Shown: positions 26,327 through 35,737, counted from the stretch's first letter. The stretch is 64,000 nucleotides of DNA from Metabacillus indicus LMG 22858 (GCF_000708755.2 NZ_JGVU02000001.1:310001-374000), one strand, 5' to 3'. The notes: generated by a model not told the origin, from the sequence alone. Numbers and translations are program-made.

Positions 26327-26847
26327 TTAAAAACTCCCATCTTTGATAGATTCGCAGAGGGTTTACTTCAATTGGAAAACACAAAAACATGCAAAACCAA
26401 CAATTCTCTTTTTTCATTTCTATGAAGCAATAGTAACTAACCCTTAAAGATTGCGTTAAAAAAATGCATTAACCAAATCATTTTCACTTAGCTATTATTT
26501 GCTCATGAACACTAAGCTGCCTGCATTTGCAGGCAAAAATACTGGATGGATGATTGCGCCGTGCGCGCCTGTAAACATGATGTCCGCTGCAGGAAGGGGC
26601 AAAAAAGGCACTCCAACAGTATAACGCATCTTTCCGGACTTGTCTCATTGTGACTTTAAAGTGACAGAAAGCGAGATAGATTTTTTGCATGTTTTTGTGT
26701 TTTTGAAGCAGACCTCTGAGTACAATTCCCTATGCCGGAGGGCTCTAAACCTGTTTCTTTTGAAAGACTGCCCGAAAAACCTTGATGATTCTTCCAGTGA
26801 AGATAGCTATAATAAATACTAGAATTTCTTTTGAAAGGAGAGCGGGA
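26327..26847. other. Divergent intergenic region, opuD-like to yhdT
   Basis: 521 bp without a convincing coding frame. It holds the promoters of both divergent genes. TATAAT (26808-26813) lies 35 nt before yhdT, with TTGATG 20 nt upstream of it (poor spacing). A perfect 16-bp palindrome built on GCCTGCA/TGCAGGC lies near 26520. The long upstream region could carry osmotic control of the transporter, but I see no recognisable element. Confidence 0.4.
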
Positions 26848-27126
26848 ATGAAAAAAAGCAGTGACTGGCGATTTAAAATTGCCCACAGGGAAGCGAAAAT
26901 CGGACTTGTTCTTGTTATTTTTAATTTTATCTGGTGGTTTGGCTTTGCGTACGGCCTCGGTTCGGGCGATCCTGAATCCTACAAATACGTGCTCGGTTTG
27001 CCGGAGTGGTTTTTCTACAGCTGTGTGCTTGGATTTATTGTGATGCTTGTCCTTGTTGTGCTTGTTGTTCGCTTCTTTTTTAAAGAAGTGCCGTTTGATG
27101 ATGCAGAAGAGGGGGATTCGAATTGA
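26848..27126 (+). CDS. yhdT: YhdT-family small membrane protein (PanF partner)
   Basis: 92 aa from ATG 26848 (AAAGGAG upstream). Two membrane segments (about 17-37 and 55-80) and the motif IWWFGFAYGLGSGDP between them are characteristic of YhdT/DUF997. In many bacteria it is encoded immediately before panF and presumed to be an accessory subunit. Here its TGA overlaps the TTG start of panF by 3 nt, which predicts translational coupling. Confidence 0.85.
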   Translation: MKKSSDWRFKIAHREAKIGLVLVIFNFIWWFGFAYGLGSGDPESYKYVLGLPEWFFYSCVLGFIVMLVLVVLVVRFFFKEVPFDDAEEGDSN

Positions 27127-28553
27127 ACTGGTCTGTTATTTTTCCTCTTTTGCTGTTTTTGGTTCTGATTTTTTTCATTGGATTCTGGGCAAACCGTCAT
27201 GTGAAGTCCGCTGATTCGTTCCTGCAGGAATATTTTCTTGGAGGGAGACAGCTCGGGGGATTTGTTCTTGCGATGACCATGATTGCTACATACGGAAGTG
27301 CAAGCTCCTTCATTGGCGGTCCGGGTGTTGCTTACACGAAAGGCCTCGGATGGGTGCTTTTGTCAATGGCCCAGCTTGCGACAGGTTATTTTGTCCTGAT
27401 GGTGCTCGGCAAAAAATTCGCCATCATGGCAAGGAAATATAAAGCGATCACGCTGATAGATTTTCTGAAAGAACGGTATAAGAGTCATGCCGTTGTCATT
27501 CTCTCCGCTATAAGCATCATCGTCTTTTTATTTTCAGCGATGGCAGCCCAATGGGTTGGAGGGGCGCGATTGATCGAATCTCTCACGGGATTGTCTTATA
27601 CGTCAGCCTTATTTATTTTCGCGGTGGCCGTGCTTGTTTACGTCATCATCGGCGGTTTCAGGGCAGTCGCACTCACAGATGCTGTCCAGGGTGTCATTAT
27701 GTTTATCGGGACTCTTGTCCTTCTGATAGCAGTGATCATAGCCGGAGGAGGGATTCCAGCCATAATGGCAGATCTCACAGCCGAAAATCCGGATTTTGTG
27801 TCTCCGTTCGGCGCTGAGAGAGACTTGACGCCGCTTTATGTGTCCTCCTTCTGGATTCTTGTCGGGGTTGGAGTAGTGGGCCTCCCGCAAATTACGGTCC
27901 GTGCTATGTCTTACAGGGATTCAAGGTCGATGCACAAGGCCATCATTATTGGGACGGGCGTCATCGGCTTCATTATGCTCGGCATGCATCTGATTGGCGT
28001 TTTTGCACGTTCCGTTCTTCCCGGAATTGAAGTAGGAGATCAGGTAATGCCGATGCTGACGCTCGAAGTGCTTCCACCGCTGCTTGCAGGTCTTGTACTG
28101 GCAGCGCCGATGGCAGCCATCATGTCAACGGTTGACTCCCTGCTGATTCTTGTCAGCTCGGCTGTTGTGAAAGATATTTACCTGAATTACATCAAGCCTG
28201 ATGCGAGTGAAAAACAAGTGAAAACAGCGAGCTTCTGGGTGACGACTATTATAGGAGTATCTGTTGTGCTGTTTGCCCTGAGTCCTCCGGATTTGCTGAT
28301 CTGGCTGAACCTGTTTTCTTTTGGAGGTCTGCAGTCTGTCTTTATCTGGCCTGTGATTTTCGGGTTGTACTGGACCCTTGGAAACAAATACGGAGCGCTT
28401 GCATCGATGATTTTCGGAATGGGGTCCTACATTCTGTTTGACAGGTTGTATCCGAATGCGCTCGGCATGCACACAGTCGTTCTGCCTATCCTCATTTCAC
28501 TCTGTGCTTATGTCCTTGCGAGCTTGTTTACACAGCGGGCATCTGAGAATTAA
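27123..28553 (+). CDS. panF: Sodium/pantothenate symporter
   Basis: 476 aa of the sodium:solute symporter family. It starts TTG (27123), overlapping the yhdT stop. The N-terminal YFLGGRQLGGFVLAMTMIAT (about 37-57) and GSASSFIGGPG (about 58-68) match the SSSF helix 1-2 region; VYVIIGGFRAVALTDAVQG (about 178-196) is the SSSF signature region with substrate contacts. It imports pantothenate, the precursor of coenzyme A, with Na+. Gene order yhdT-panF supports the name over other SSSF members. Confidence 0.88.
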   Translation: MNWSVIFPLLLFLVLIFFIGFWANRHVKSADSFLQEYFLGGRQLGGFVLAMTMIATYGSASSFIGGPGVAYTKGLGWVLLSMAQLATGYFVLMVLGKKFAIMARKYKAITLIDFLKERYKSHAVVILSAISIIVFLFSAMAAQWVGGARLIESLTGLSYTSALFIFAVAVLVYVIIGGFRAVALTDAVQGVIMFIGTLVLLIAVIIAGGGIPAIMADLTAENPDFVSPFGAERDLTPLYVSSFWILVGVGVVGLPQITVRAMSYRDSRSMHKAIIIGTGVIGFIMLGMHLIGVFARSVLPGIEVGDQVMPMLTLEVLPPLLAGLVLAAPMAAIMSTVDSLLILVSSAVVKDIYLNYIKPDASEKQVKTASFWVTTIIGVSVVLFALSPPDLLIWLNLFSFGGLQSVFIWPVIFGLYWTLGNKYGALASMIFGMGSYILFDRLYPNALGMHTVVLPILISLCAYVLASLFTQRASEN

Positions 28554-28689
28554 TCATATGGAAATTTGAAACCAATCAGCCCCATCATTCGTACCTATAT
28601 GGAGGTTCAAGTACTTTCTGGGAATACATAAAGAATGGAACGGCAGTCAGAGTACCTGAACGGAATGATTTTTTCAGGGGGAAGTACAT

Positions 28690-29088
28690 ATGTCATTAGA
28701 TGCAAAAGCGTATTCGTGCAACGGGAGAAGTGCATGGGAAGAAAATGCCCGTACAGAAAATGAAGGTTATCAGTGGATCATCAGCAAGTCGGATAAAGGC
28801 TTTGTCCGGTCCGGCGGTATCATCTGCGGAGTCGTCCTCAGCAATACCGTGATTGATTTCAGCCATGCGTATCTTGCCAAGAACGGTTATTCGGGCAACA
28901 AGTCCGCCTATGTCGCCGCCATTCAGAGGACGCTCTCCTGTCTCGGCTATTCGCCGGGTGCTGCTGACGGAATTTTCGGAAGTATGACTGAACGTGCCGT
29001 GAAGGCATTTCAGGCTGGTAAAGGCCTGTCATCTGACGGCATTGTCGGGAAAGATACGTATTACTGTCTGTCTATTGCGAGGTATTAA
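28690..29088 (+). CDS. Peptidoglycan-binding-domain protein without signal peptide
   Basis: 132 aa. Residues about 70-130 are a PG_binding_1 module: IQRTLSCLGYSPGAADGIFG and ERAVKAFQAGKGLSSDGIVG followed by DTYYCLS. The N-terminal 65 residues are unique, Cys-containing and lack a secretion signal. GGGGGAAG lies upstream of ATG. Such cytosolic-start proteins in Bacillus are sometimes spore-cortex or coat associated; that is only a guess here. It is monocistronic. Confidence 0.75.
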   Translation: MSLDAKAYSCNGRSAWEENARTENEGYQWIISKSDKGFVRSGGIICGVVLSNTVIDFSHAYLAKNGYSGNKSAYVAAIQRTLSCLGYSPGAADGIFGSMTERAVKAFQAGKGLSSDGIVGKDTYYCLSIARY

Positions 29089-29095
29089 GTTTCGT

Positions 29096-29133
29096 CCAGC
29101 TTTGCTGTTTACATGCAGAGCTGGATTTTTTTT
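29096..29133 (+). terminator. Terminator of the peptidoglycan-binding gene
   Basis: CCAGCTTTG/CAGAGCTGG hairpin with an eight-T run. Confidence 0.8.
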
Positions 29134-29153
29134 ATATTTTTAAAAAAACATAG

Positions 29154-29181
29154 TTGACTTATCGGATTAATAAGTTATAAA
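29154..29181 (+). promoter_or_regulatory. Promoter of the ssu operon with dyad operator in the spacer
   Basis: TTGACT (29154-29159), a 16-nt spacer and TATAAA (29176-29181). ACTTAT (29157-29162) and ATAAGT (29170-29175) form a perfect 6-bp inverted repeat around a 7-nt centre that fills the spacer. A repressor such as the cysteine-metabolism regulator CymR is the obvious candidate, not proven. Confidence 0.6.
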
Positions 29182-29294
29182 ATACAGACAATTACAAAAA
29201 AATATGATATGCTAATCGGAAAACCGAAGGCTCCATTCTCTGCTTTTTTAAACAGATATTGGGGCCTTTGTACTTATTGGAAAGGATGATGGTA

Positions 29295-29849
29295 GTGAGT
29301 TATCTTGTATCAATTTCCGGGAGCCCGTCTGAAGCATCAAGGTCATCAGTTGTATCTGCCTATATTAAAAGGAAAGCAGAGGAAAGAGGATTATCTGTAA
29401 GAGAGATTTCAGTGCTTGATTTTGATCCGGATGTTTTAATCCGGGGGAAATATGATGATCCGTCCATCACAGAAGCAATTTCGGTTCTTCACGGAGCCAG
29501 CGGAGTTGTCATTGTCTCGCCTGTATACAAAGCGGCCTATACAGGCGCATTAAAAACTCTATTGGATTTGCTTCCTCAGGACATCTTCAAGAATAAACCC
29601 TTATTTCCTTTAATGGTCGGCGGAAGTGCTGCGCACTTACTTGCCATTGATTACGCACTTAAACCGCTGCTAGCTGCTTTAAGTGCACAGACCATTCTTA
29701 AAGGAGTCTATGTACTTGATAAGTATGTAGATAAATCAGATGCCAATGAGCCAATAAAGGATGAAGAGGTTCAGGAGAAGGTTGACGTTCAATTTGAACA
29801 ATTTGCAGAAATTGCCCAAAATCTGAGCATTCAAAAAGAATTGAAGTAA
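29295..29849 (+). CDS. ssuE: NAD(P)H-dependent FMN reductase of sulfonate utilisation
   Basis: 184 aa from GTG 29295, 9 nt after GGAAAGG; two in-frame ATGs at 29286 and 29289 overlap the ribosome site. YLVSISGSPSEASRSS (N-terminus) is the FMN-phosphate loop, and VVIVSPVYKAAYTGALKTLL (about 72-92) is the SsuE active-site segment. It reduces FMN to FMNH2, which diffuses to the monooxygenases encoded downstream. It is the first gene of the sulfonate cluster. Confidence 0.9.
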   Translation: MSYLVSISGSPSEASRSSVVSAYIKRKAEERGLSVREISVLDFDPDVLIRGKYDDPSITEAISVLHGASGVVIVSPVYKAAYTGALKTLLDLLPQDIFKNKPLFPLMVGGSAAHLLAIDYALKPLLAALSAQTILKGVYVLDKYVDKSDANEPIKDEEVQEKVDVQFEQFAEIAQNLSIQKELK

Positions 29850-29861
29850 GGGGGAACACGG

Positions 29862-30020
29862 ATGGCCAATGTAAAAGAATCACATCTTCAGCAAATTTTA
29901 ACCGCCGTTAAGAAAATCGATTATGGATCTGTGCTGATTACCATTCACGGAGGGGAAATCACCCAGCTCGACAGCACCGAAAAGAATAGGTTTACGAAGC
30001 CGAAGCCTGTTAAAAGCTAA
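29862..30020 (+). CDS. yezD: YezD-family small protein (DUF2292)
   Basis: 52 aa, ATG behind GGGGGAA, 12 nt after ssuE. The core YGSVLITIHGGEITQLDSTE matches YezD/DUF2292, a small protein that recurs in bacterial sulfur-assimilation operons and whose function is unknown. The C-terminus is basic. Position between ssuE and ssuD fits this association. Confidence 0.8.
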   Translation: MANVKESHLQQILTAVKKIDYGSVLITIHGGEITQLDSTEKNRFTKPKPVKS

Positions 30021-30048
30021 GCTGAAGTCATTCGACCGGTCATCCGGA

Positions 30049-30087
30049 GAAGACACGAATTCTACTTGTAGAACGTGTCTTTTTTTA
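30049..30087 (+). terminator. Intra-operon terminator between yezD and ssuD
   Basis: AGACACG/CGTGTCT (30051-30057 with 30074-30080), with an inner TTCTAC/GTAGAA stem, then TTTTTTT. It lies 30 nt before ssuD, and no promoter was seen after it. It may set a lower level of the downstream genes or be regulated. Confidence 0.8.
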
Positions 30088-30116
30088 ATGAGAAAAATGA
30101 GAGAGGATGATGAGGT

Positions 30117-31301
30117 ATGAGTATAACAGGACACCAGATTGAGTTTGGCTGGTTTATTCCAACGACGGGGGACGGAGCCTACATAGGAGTAAAACCGGAA
30201 AGGGAGTCAACAGCAGAATATATGATCAGTGTAGCAAAAAAAGCTGAAGAAGCAGGATTTACATTTGCTTTAATTCCTACAGGCGGCTCTTGCCTAGACG
30301 CATGGATAACGGGGTCCATGATTGCTTCGCATACAAGTATCCTAAAGCCTCTAGTAGCCATGAGACCTGGTCTGATTGAGCCTGTTCTTGCAGCGAGAAT
30401 GGCAGCAACTCTTGATGTCTTATCGAAAGGACGTGCCCTGGTGAACATAGTGACAGGCGGTTCTCCTGATGATTTGCGGGCAACCGGAGATCCTCTAGCT
30501 GACCATCATGACAAAAGATATGACAGAACGCTTGAATTTTTGCAAATCGTAAAAGGACTGTGGGACCAGCAGGCTCCAGCAGAAGGAAATGAGTTTTTAG
30601 CGGCTCATGCCGCCGGCAGCGGAAAGGGACTTTTTTATAAAGGCGACTATTATGCGATAGAGCGGGGTGCAAGCCAGCCCGCACCCGTCCAAAAACCACA
30701 TCCTCCCATTTACTTTGGAGGCAGTTCAGCTGCAGGTAAAAAGACGGCAGCTAAAACGGCAGACGTATATCTAATGTGGGCTGAGCCGCTTGAGTGGATT
30801 AAAGAGCAGATGGAAGAGATGAGAGACTTGCTAAAAAAAGAAAAGGAAGAAACTGGGGTTGAGCGCAGTCTGAAATTCGGTTTGCGGGCACAGGTGCTTG
30901 TAAGGGAGACTGAAGAAGAGGCATACCGTGCTGCATGGAACATTATCAGTAAAGTTGATCAACGTGCAGTTGAACAGTCTTCTGTGCGGTTCAACCGCAG
31001 CGATGCCGTTAACCAAAAAAGACAGAATAAGCTTAGGGCTCAGTCGGCGGATCAAGATTATTTTGCAGGTCCCAATCTTTGGACCGGCCTGTCATCAGTC
31101 AGGGGAGGCGGTTCCCTGCTGCTTGTAGGTACGCCGGATCAAGTTTCAGATCGAATATTGGAGTACGCTGATCTAGGCATCTCATCCTTTATTTTATCTG
31201 GATATCCAAATCTTGAGGAATCTGAAATAACAGGGAAACTGCTGCTACCGCTTATAAAAGAAAAACGAAAGGCTGCCGCCCTGGAAGGTGGGCATGTATG
31301 A
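30117..31301 (+). CDS. ssuD: FMNH2-dependent alkanesulfonate monooxygenase
   Basis: 394 aa, luciferase-like TIM-barrel family. Motifs: [15 protein letters not shown] at the N-terminus, [20 protein letters not shown] (about 105-125) and [20 protein letters not shown] (about 127-146) typical of Ssu[21 protein letters not shown] (about 198-218). It releases sulfite from C1-C14 alkanesulfonates using FMNH2 and O2. GAGAGG lies 10 nt before ATG. Its stop overlaps the ssuB start (ATGA). Confidence 0.93.
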   Translation: MSITGHQIEFGWFIPTTGDGAYIGVKPERESTAEYMISVAKKAEEAGFTFALIPTGGSCLDAWITGSMIASHTSILKPLVAMRPGLIEPVLAARMAATLDVLSKGRALVNIVTGGSPDDLRATGDPLADHHDKRYDRTLEFLQIVKGLWDQQAPAEGNEFLAAHAAGSGKGLFYKGDYYAIERGASQPAPVQKPHPPIYFGGSSAAGKKTAAKTADVYLMWAEPLEWIKEQMEEMRDLLKKEKEETGVERSLKFGLRAQVLVRETEEEAYRAAWNIISKVDQRAVEQSSVRFNRSDAVNQKRQNKLRAQSADQDYFAGPNLWTGLSSVRGGGSLLLVGTPDQVSDRILEYADLGISSFILSGYPNLEESEITGKLLLPLIKEKRKAAALEGGHV

Positions 31302-32068
31302 CGCTGCTTGAAATCAGTCAGTTAAACAAACGGTTTCGATCTGAAAAGGGTGTAACTCATGCTTTGAAAGATATTCAGCTTACTGTTCATAACGGAGAAT
31401 TTATCACGATTATCGGTCCGAGCGGGTGCGGAAAAAGCACCCTGCTCAAGATTATTGCGGGACTCGACACGGACTTTACGGGAAGTGTGCAAATTGCTGG
31501 GGAAGAGGTGCAGGGTCCAAGCATTGACAAAGGGTTCATCTTCCAGGAGCCAAGGCTATTTCCGTGGCTGAACGTAGAAAAAAATATAGCGGCCAATCAC
31601 TCCCTCTTTGAAAGGGAAACGTGGAAAAAAGTGAAAGAGCTGATTGAACTTGTGAAGCTTGCCGGTTTTGAAAAAGCCTTTCCAAAAGAACTGTCAGGGG
31701 GAATGGCTCAGAGGGCAGCTATAGCAAGAACCCTCCTCAGAAACCCTAAAGTATTGCTCCTTGATGAACCTTTTGGAGCCCTTGATGCTTTTACACGTTC
31801 ACATATGCAGGAAGTTCTTCTTGATATCTGGCAAAAAAACAGAACAACAATGCTGTTTGTCACTCACGATATAGATGAGGCTATTTATCTCGGGGGCCGA
31901 GTTGTCATTATGAATGCAAGACCCGGTTCCATTCGGAACATCGTCAGCATTGACCTTCCTCATCCAAGAAAAAAAACGAGCCGATTCTTCCAGGAATACA
32001 GGCAGCTGATCCTGAACGAATTTGAAAAAACAGATGAACTTGAGCTTGTAGACAGTGCGGGAATATAA
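31298..32068 (+). CDS. ssuB: Sulfonate ABC transporter ATPase
   Basis: 256 aa. Walker [10 protein letters not shown] (about 40-48), Q-loop [11 protein letters not shown], signature [12 protein letters not shown] (about 130), Walker [13 protein letters not shown], and H-loop VTHD are all intact. The C-terminal region resembles SsuB/TauB ATPases. It starts within the ssuD stop (ATGA), implying coupled translation. Confidence 0.93.
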   Translation: MTLLEISQLNKRFRSEKGVTHALKDIQLTVHNGEFITIIGPSGCGKSTLLKIIAGLDTDFTGSVQIAGEEVQGPSIDKGFIFQEPRLFPWLNVEKNIAANHSLFERETWKKVKELIELVKLAGFEKAFPKELSGGMAQRAAIARTLLRNPKVLLLDEPFGALDAFTRSHMQEVLLDIWQKNRTTMLFVTHDIDEAIYLGGRVVIMNARPGSIRNIVSIDLPHPRKKTSRFFQEYRQLILNEFEKTDELELVDSAGI

Positions 32069-32081
32069 GGAGGAGGTCAAT

Positions 32082-32927
32082 TTGAGCCAAAAAGCATTAT
32101 GGATTTTTGCACCCGGTCATAAATCACAGCAAGGGGAAGCCGCCATAGATGAAGTGAGAAAAAAAGGGAAATCATCAGCGGTCGCAAGAGGGATGCTGCT
32201 TCCCGCAGCTCTACTGGCATTGTGGGAGCTCGCGGGGTATCTCGGACTGATTTCCCCGACTCTTCTGCCGAGGCCGACCGATATTTTCCTTTCTTTTCTT
32301 GATCTTCTGACAGGAGGGAATCTTCTTTATCATTTTCAGGTGAGTCTGCTCCGTGCTATTGGAGGCTTTGTGATTGGAGGATCTCTTGGACTTCTCTTTG
32401 GACTGGTAGTTGGCTTTTCCAGTAAGGCAGAAGAAACGATTGATCCCACCATGCAGATGCTGAGGACCATTCCTACTCTTGCTGTCATTCCGCTATTCAT
32501 TCTCTGGTTCGGTTTTGGTGAGGCATCAAAGCTCTTGTTAATCGCTAAAGGAGCGTTTTTCCCGCTTTACGTTAACACATTTTTAGGAATACGGAGTGTA
32601 GATGTAAAGCTGTTTGAAGTTGCTAAAGTCCTTGAATTCAGTAAATGGAAGCAAATCAAAAACCTGATCCTGCCTTCGGCCCTCCCGAATATACTCCTTG
32701 GAATAAGGCTCTCGCTTGGCGCAGCATGGCTTGCACTTGTGGCTGCAGAATTAATGGGATCAAGCGAGGGGATCGGGTATTTAATTACAGATGCAAGGCA
32801 GTTCTCGCAGACCACGGTTGTATTTGTCGGAATCATTATCTTTGCTGTATTTGGTAAAGCATCTGATTCTTTCGTGCGTCTTTTTGAAAGAAGGCTGCTG
32901 AAATGGCGAGACAGCTACAAAGGTTGA
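32082..32927 (+). CDS. ssuC: Sulfonate ABC transporter permease
   Basis: 281 aa from TTG 32082 (AAGGAGGAGGTC upstream). Six membrane segments follow a hydrophilic N-terminal tail of roughly 35 residues, longer than in many SsuC proteins. The BPD_transp_1 coupling region EVAKVLEFSKWKQIKNLILP (EAA-like loop) is near residue 190. It partners the ssuB ATPase and ssuA lipoprotein. Twelve nt separate its stop from the next gene's start. Confidence 0.9.
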   Translation: MSQKALWIFAPGHKSQQGEAAIDEVRKKGKSSAVARGMLLPAALLALWELAGYLGLISPTLLPRPTDIFLSFLDLLTGGNLLYHFQVSLLRAIGGFVIGGSLGLLFGLVVGFSSKAEETIDPTMQMLRTIPTLAVIPLFILWFGFGEASKLLLIAKGAFFPLYVNTFLGIRSVDVKLFEVAKVLEFSKWKQIKNLILPSALPNILLGIRLSLGAAWLALVAAELMGSSEGIGYLITDARQFSQTTVVFVGIIIFAVFGKASDSFVRLFERRLLKWRDSYKG

Positions 32928-32938
32928 GGAGGAGACGT

Positions 32939-34273
32939 ATGGAGAAAAAAAAGCAGATGCATCTGAATTTGTTTCTTTCGGGCATGGGACATCATGAAGC
33001 GGCATGGAGACATCCTTCAGCAGAAATTGAACGTATTCATGATATCTCCTATTACAAAGAGATTGTTCAAAAGGCTGAAGCAGCAAAGCTTGATTCTATT
33101 TTTCTCGCAGACAGATATTCTGTTTCCAAAATAGGAGCAGCCTTCGGCGAGTTTGGAGGGGGAGGCCTCGAACCTCTTACTCTCTTATCCGCCCTTTCAG
33201 CAGTTACATCAAAGATAGGCTTAATAGCCACTGTATCAACGTCTTTTAACGAACCTTATAATGTTGCGCGCAGATTTTCATCACTCGATCATATCAGCAA
33301 AGGCAGAGCCGGGTGGAATGTGATTACGTCAGGTACTGATGAAGAAGCACAAAATTTCAGCCTGCAGCAGATTCCTCCACACAGTGAAAGGTATTTAAAA
33401 GCTGAAGAATTTATGGATATTGCTCTCAAGCTGTGGGACAGCTGGGAGGAAGATGCGTTTATCGGGGATAAAGAAAACGGCAGGTACGCAGACTCATCGA
33501 AAGTACATGAAATTCATCACAAGGGAACGTATTTTTCTGTTAAAGGTCCTCTTAACAGCTCCAGGTCCCCTCAGGGACGCCCGGTCATTGTGCAGGCAGG
33601 CTCCTCCAAAACAGGAATCGGTTTTGCTGCAAAATATGCTGATGCCATTTTTACGGCGCAATCGTCTATTGAAGATGCACAAATGTTTTACAAGGCATTA
33701 AAAGCCAAAGCTCTGGAGTTTAGGCGCACAAAAGAAGAAACCATTGTTCTTCCGGGTATTTGCCCTGTGATAGGGAGAACAGAGGAAGAAGCGAAAGAAA
33801 AGCAAGCGCAGCTTCATGAACTTGCTGATCCGGAGTACGGACTGATTCAGCTGTCAAAGCGTGTGGGAGCAGATTTGACAGGGTATCCGCTTGACGGTCC
33901 GCTTCCCGAGCTTCCGGCTGTTATTCAGGGGCATAAAAGCAGAACACAGCTCATCAGTAATTTGGCTGGAAAAGAACAGCTGACAATCAGACAGCTTCTG
34001 CAGAGGCTTGCCGGCGGAAGAGGGCATTTTACACTGGCGGGAACTGCCGTTCAGATTGCTGATGAGCTTGAAAACTGGTTTGTTTCTGAAGCAGCGGACG
34101 GATTTAACATAATGCCGCAGATAATGAGCGAAGGATTTGATGCCTTTGTCCATCAAGTCATTCCGGAACTGCAGCGCAGAGGCTTATTCAGACACGAATA
34201 TGAAAGCGGCACCTTGCGCGGACATTTAGGACTTTCAGCAGTGAAAAAAATGAAAAGACAGGGAATCAGGTAA
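32939..34273 (+). CDS. Second FMNH2-dependent monooxygenase (NtaA/SnaA/DszA type)
   Basis: 444 aa from ATG 32939 (GAGGAGGAGACGT upstream). LNLFLSGMGHHEAAWRHP at the N-terminus, GRAGWNVITSGTDEEAQNF (about 120-139), HHKGTYFSVKGPLN (about 195) and GRPVIVQAGSSKTGI (about 213) are typical of the NtaA/SnaA/DszA flavin monooxygenases that oxidise organosulfur or amine substrates. Being placed inside the ssu transporter genes, it likely cleaves another C-S compound with FMNH2 from SsuE. Relatives in Bacillus include YxeK/YtnJ. The substrate is unknown. Confidence 0.85.
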   Translation: MEKKKQMHLNLFLSGMGHHEAAWRHPSAEIERIHDISYYKEIVQKAEAAKLDSIFLADRYSVSKIGAAFGEFGGGGLEPLTLLSALSAVTSKIGLIATVSTSFNEPYNVARRFSSLDHISKGRAGWNVITSGTDEEAQNFSLQQIPPHSERYLKAEEFMDIALKLWDSWEEDAFIGDKENGRYADSSKVHEIHHKGTYFSVKGPLNSSRSPQGRPVIVQAGSSKTGIGFAAKYADAIFTAQSSIEDAQMFYKALKAKALEFRRTKEETIVLPGICPVIGRTEEEAKEKQAQLHELADPEYGLIQLSKRVGADLTGYPLDGPLPELPAVIQGHKSRTQLISNLAGKEQLTIRQLLQRLAGGRGHFTLAGTAVQIADELENWFVSEAADGFNIMPQIMSEGFDAFVHQVIPELQRRGLFRHEYESGTLRGHLGLSAVKKMKRQGIR

Positions 34274-34299
34274 ACTCGTAACCAGGAGGGAGTTTGTAT

Positions 34300-35310
34300 A
34301 TGGAAAGAAGAAAATGGTTTAAATGGGGCACAATTGTCAGTTTACTGGTCATGATCCAGCTAATTCTGACGGGGTGCGGCAACGGCGGAAGTTCTGAAAA
34401 GGATGCAGCTGCATCAAGCGGTAATACAGTCGTCCATATAGGGGTGCAGGGAAGCACGGGAATACTTCCATACGCCCGTGAGAAAAAAACGTTTGAAAAA
34501 GCATTTAAGAAAGCAGGAGCAAAAGTTGAATGGAATGAATTTGCAAGCGGCCCCCCGCATTTTGAAGCACTCGTATCGGGAAAGCTTGATTTTGGTGCAA
34601 CAGGAGGCACGCCTCTTATTGCAGGACAATCGGGCGGAATTGATTTTAAGGCTATTGCTGTCACAACAGACGGAAAAAAAGGAAACTCGATTGTCGTTCC
34701 AAAGGGAAGCACAATTAAAGAACTTAAGGATTTAAAAGGAAAGAAAATTGCTGTTGCAAAAGGAAGCAGCGCCTACAATTTTTTATATCTTGCGCTCGAT
34801 CGTGCAGGATTAAAAGACACCGATATAAAAGTCGTTCAGCTGCAGCCTGATGAAGCAAGACCGGCACTCGACAACGGATCCATTGACGCGTGGTCCACAT
34901 GGGAGCCGTATGTGACAACAGCAGTATTTCAAACTGGAGCTGAGATATTGGCCAGTGGAGAAGATTTAAACATTAATGCCCCGGGATTTCTGATAGCACG
35001 CTCTGGTTTTACAGAAGAACACCCGGAACTGACCGTTCTTTTCCTGAAAACATATGAAGAAGTCAGAAAGCATTTCACAGAAAATCTTGATCAAACAGCA
35101 AAAGAAATAGCTGATGCAGAAAAGGTGGATGTTGAGATCATCTCTGCTGTATTAAAAAATACAACTCAAATCTTATCACCCGCCACAGATGAATTTAAAA
35201 AAGCCCATCAGGATCAGGCAGACTTTTTATACAAGGCAGGCGGAATCAACAAAAAACTGGATACATCAGAGGTCATTGATAATCAATATGTGGAGAAGGC
35301 TTTGAAATAA
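34300..35310 (+). CDS. ssuA: Sulfonate-binding lipoprotein
   Basis: 336 aa from ATG 34300 behind GGAGGG (9 nt); an in-frame TTG at 34294 is too close. The lipoprotein signal has the lipobox LTGC (Cys about 25). VVHIGVQGSTGILPYAREKK, FEALVSGKLDFGATGGTPLI and DAWSTWEPYVTTA are SsuA/TauA-like substrate-binding motifs. Anchored outside the membrane, it delivers sulfonates to SsuBC. Confidence 0.9.
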   Translation: MERRKWFKWGTIVSLLVMIQLILTGCGNGGSSEKDAAASSGNTVVHIGVQGSTGILPYAREKKTFEKAFKKAGAKVEWNEFASGPPHFEALVSGKLDFGATGGTPLIAGQSGGIDFKAIAVTTDGKKGNSIVVPKGSTIKELKDLKGKKIAVAKGSSAYNFLYLALDRAGLKDTDIKVVQLQPDEARPALDNGSIDAWSTWEPYVTTAVFQTGAEILASGEDLNINAPGFLIARSGFTEEHPELTVLFLKTYEEVRKHFTENLDQTAKEIADAEKVDVEIISAVLKNTTQILSPATDEFKKAHQDQADFLYKAGGINKKLDTSEVIDNQYVEKALK

Positions 35311-35372
35311 GAATTGTAAGTTCTCTCCACCGCAATGTTAATCGAACTCGTTTATTTTAGGAGGAAACCGTG

Positions 35373-35660
35373 ATGAAGAACGTATTAATTGCAGGAGGGG
35401 ACAGAATAGAACCCATTATTTCAAAGCTTGGGCAGCAGGGAGTGAAAGTCATTTCTCATATGGACGGCAGAAAACCCAAAATTAAGTTGAAGGCAATTCC
35501 AAGCAATGTAGACATCGTTTTAATTCTCACAGATTATATTAACCATAATTTGTCTTCTGTCATAAAAAAGAAAGCACAGGAACAAGCGATACCTATCCTA
35601 TTTTCCAAGCGGTCCTGGACATCGATTTCCACCGAAATGAAAAAAACAGGTAATGCCTAG
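35373..35660 (+). CDS. DUF2325 family protein
   Basis: 95 aa from ATG 35373 (AGGAGG upstream; a GTG immediately before is also in frame). MKNVLIAGGDRIEPIISKLG gives a Rossmann-like glycine loop, and VDIVLILTDYINHNLSSVIK is the DUF2325 core. The function is unknown. About 60 nt after ssuA with no terminator between them, so it may end the sulfonate operon. Confidence 0.75.
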   Translation: MKNVLIAGGDRIEPIISKLGQQGVKVISHMDGRKPKIKLKAIPSNVDIVLILTDYINHNLSSVIKKKAQEQAIPILFSKRSWTSISTEMKKTGNA

Positions 35661-35737
35661 TAAAGTCAGGTATTAAATCCGACTTAACACATAGTAATAA
35701 TAAAGTATGGTGGTTATTTCCGCTGATCGGACAGCCG

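Noticed and set aside
26510-26540. Palindrome on GCCTGCA/TGCAGGC as a terminator
   Set aside because: It has no T-run on either strand and lies between divergent genes; left as an unexplained small dyad.
29182-29294. SAM (S-box) riboswitch or T-box in the ssu leader
   Set aside because: The leader is about 100 nt, has none of the conserved S-box or T-box sequence blocks, and its AAGGCTCC/GGGGCCTT pairing has no T-run.
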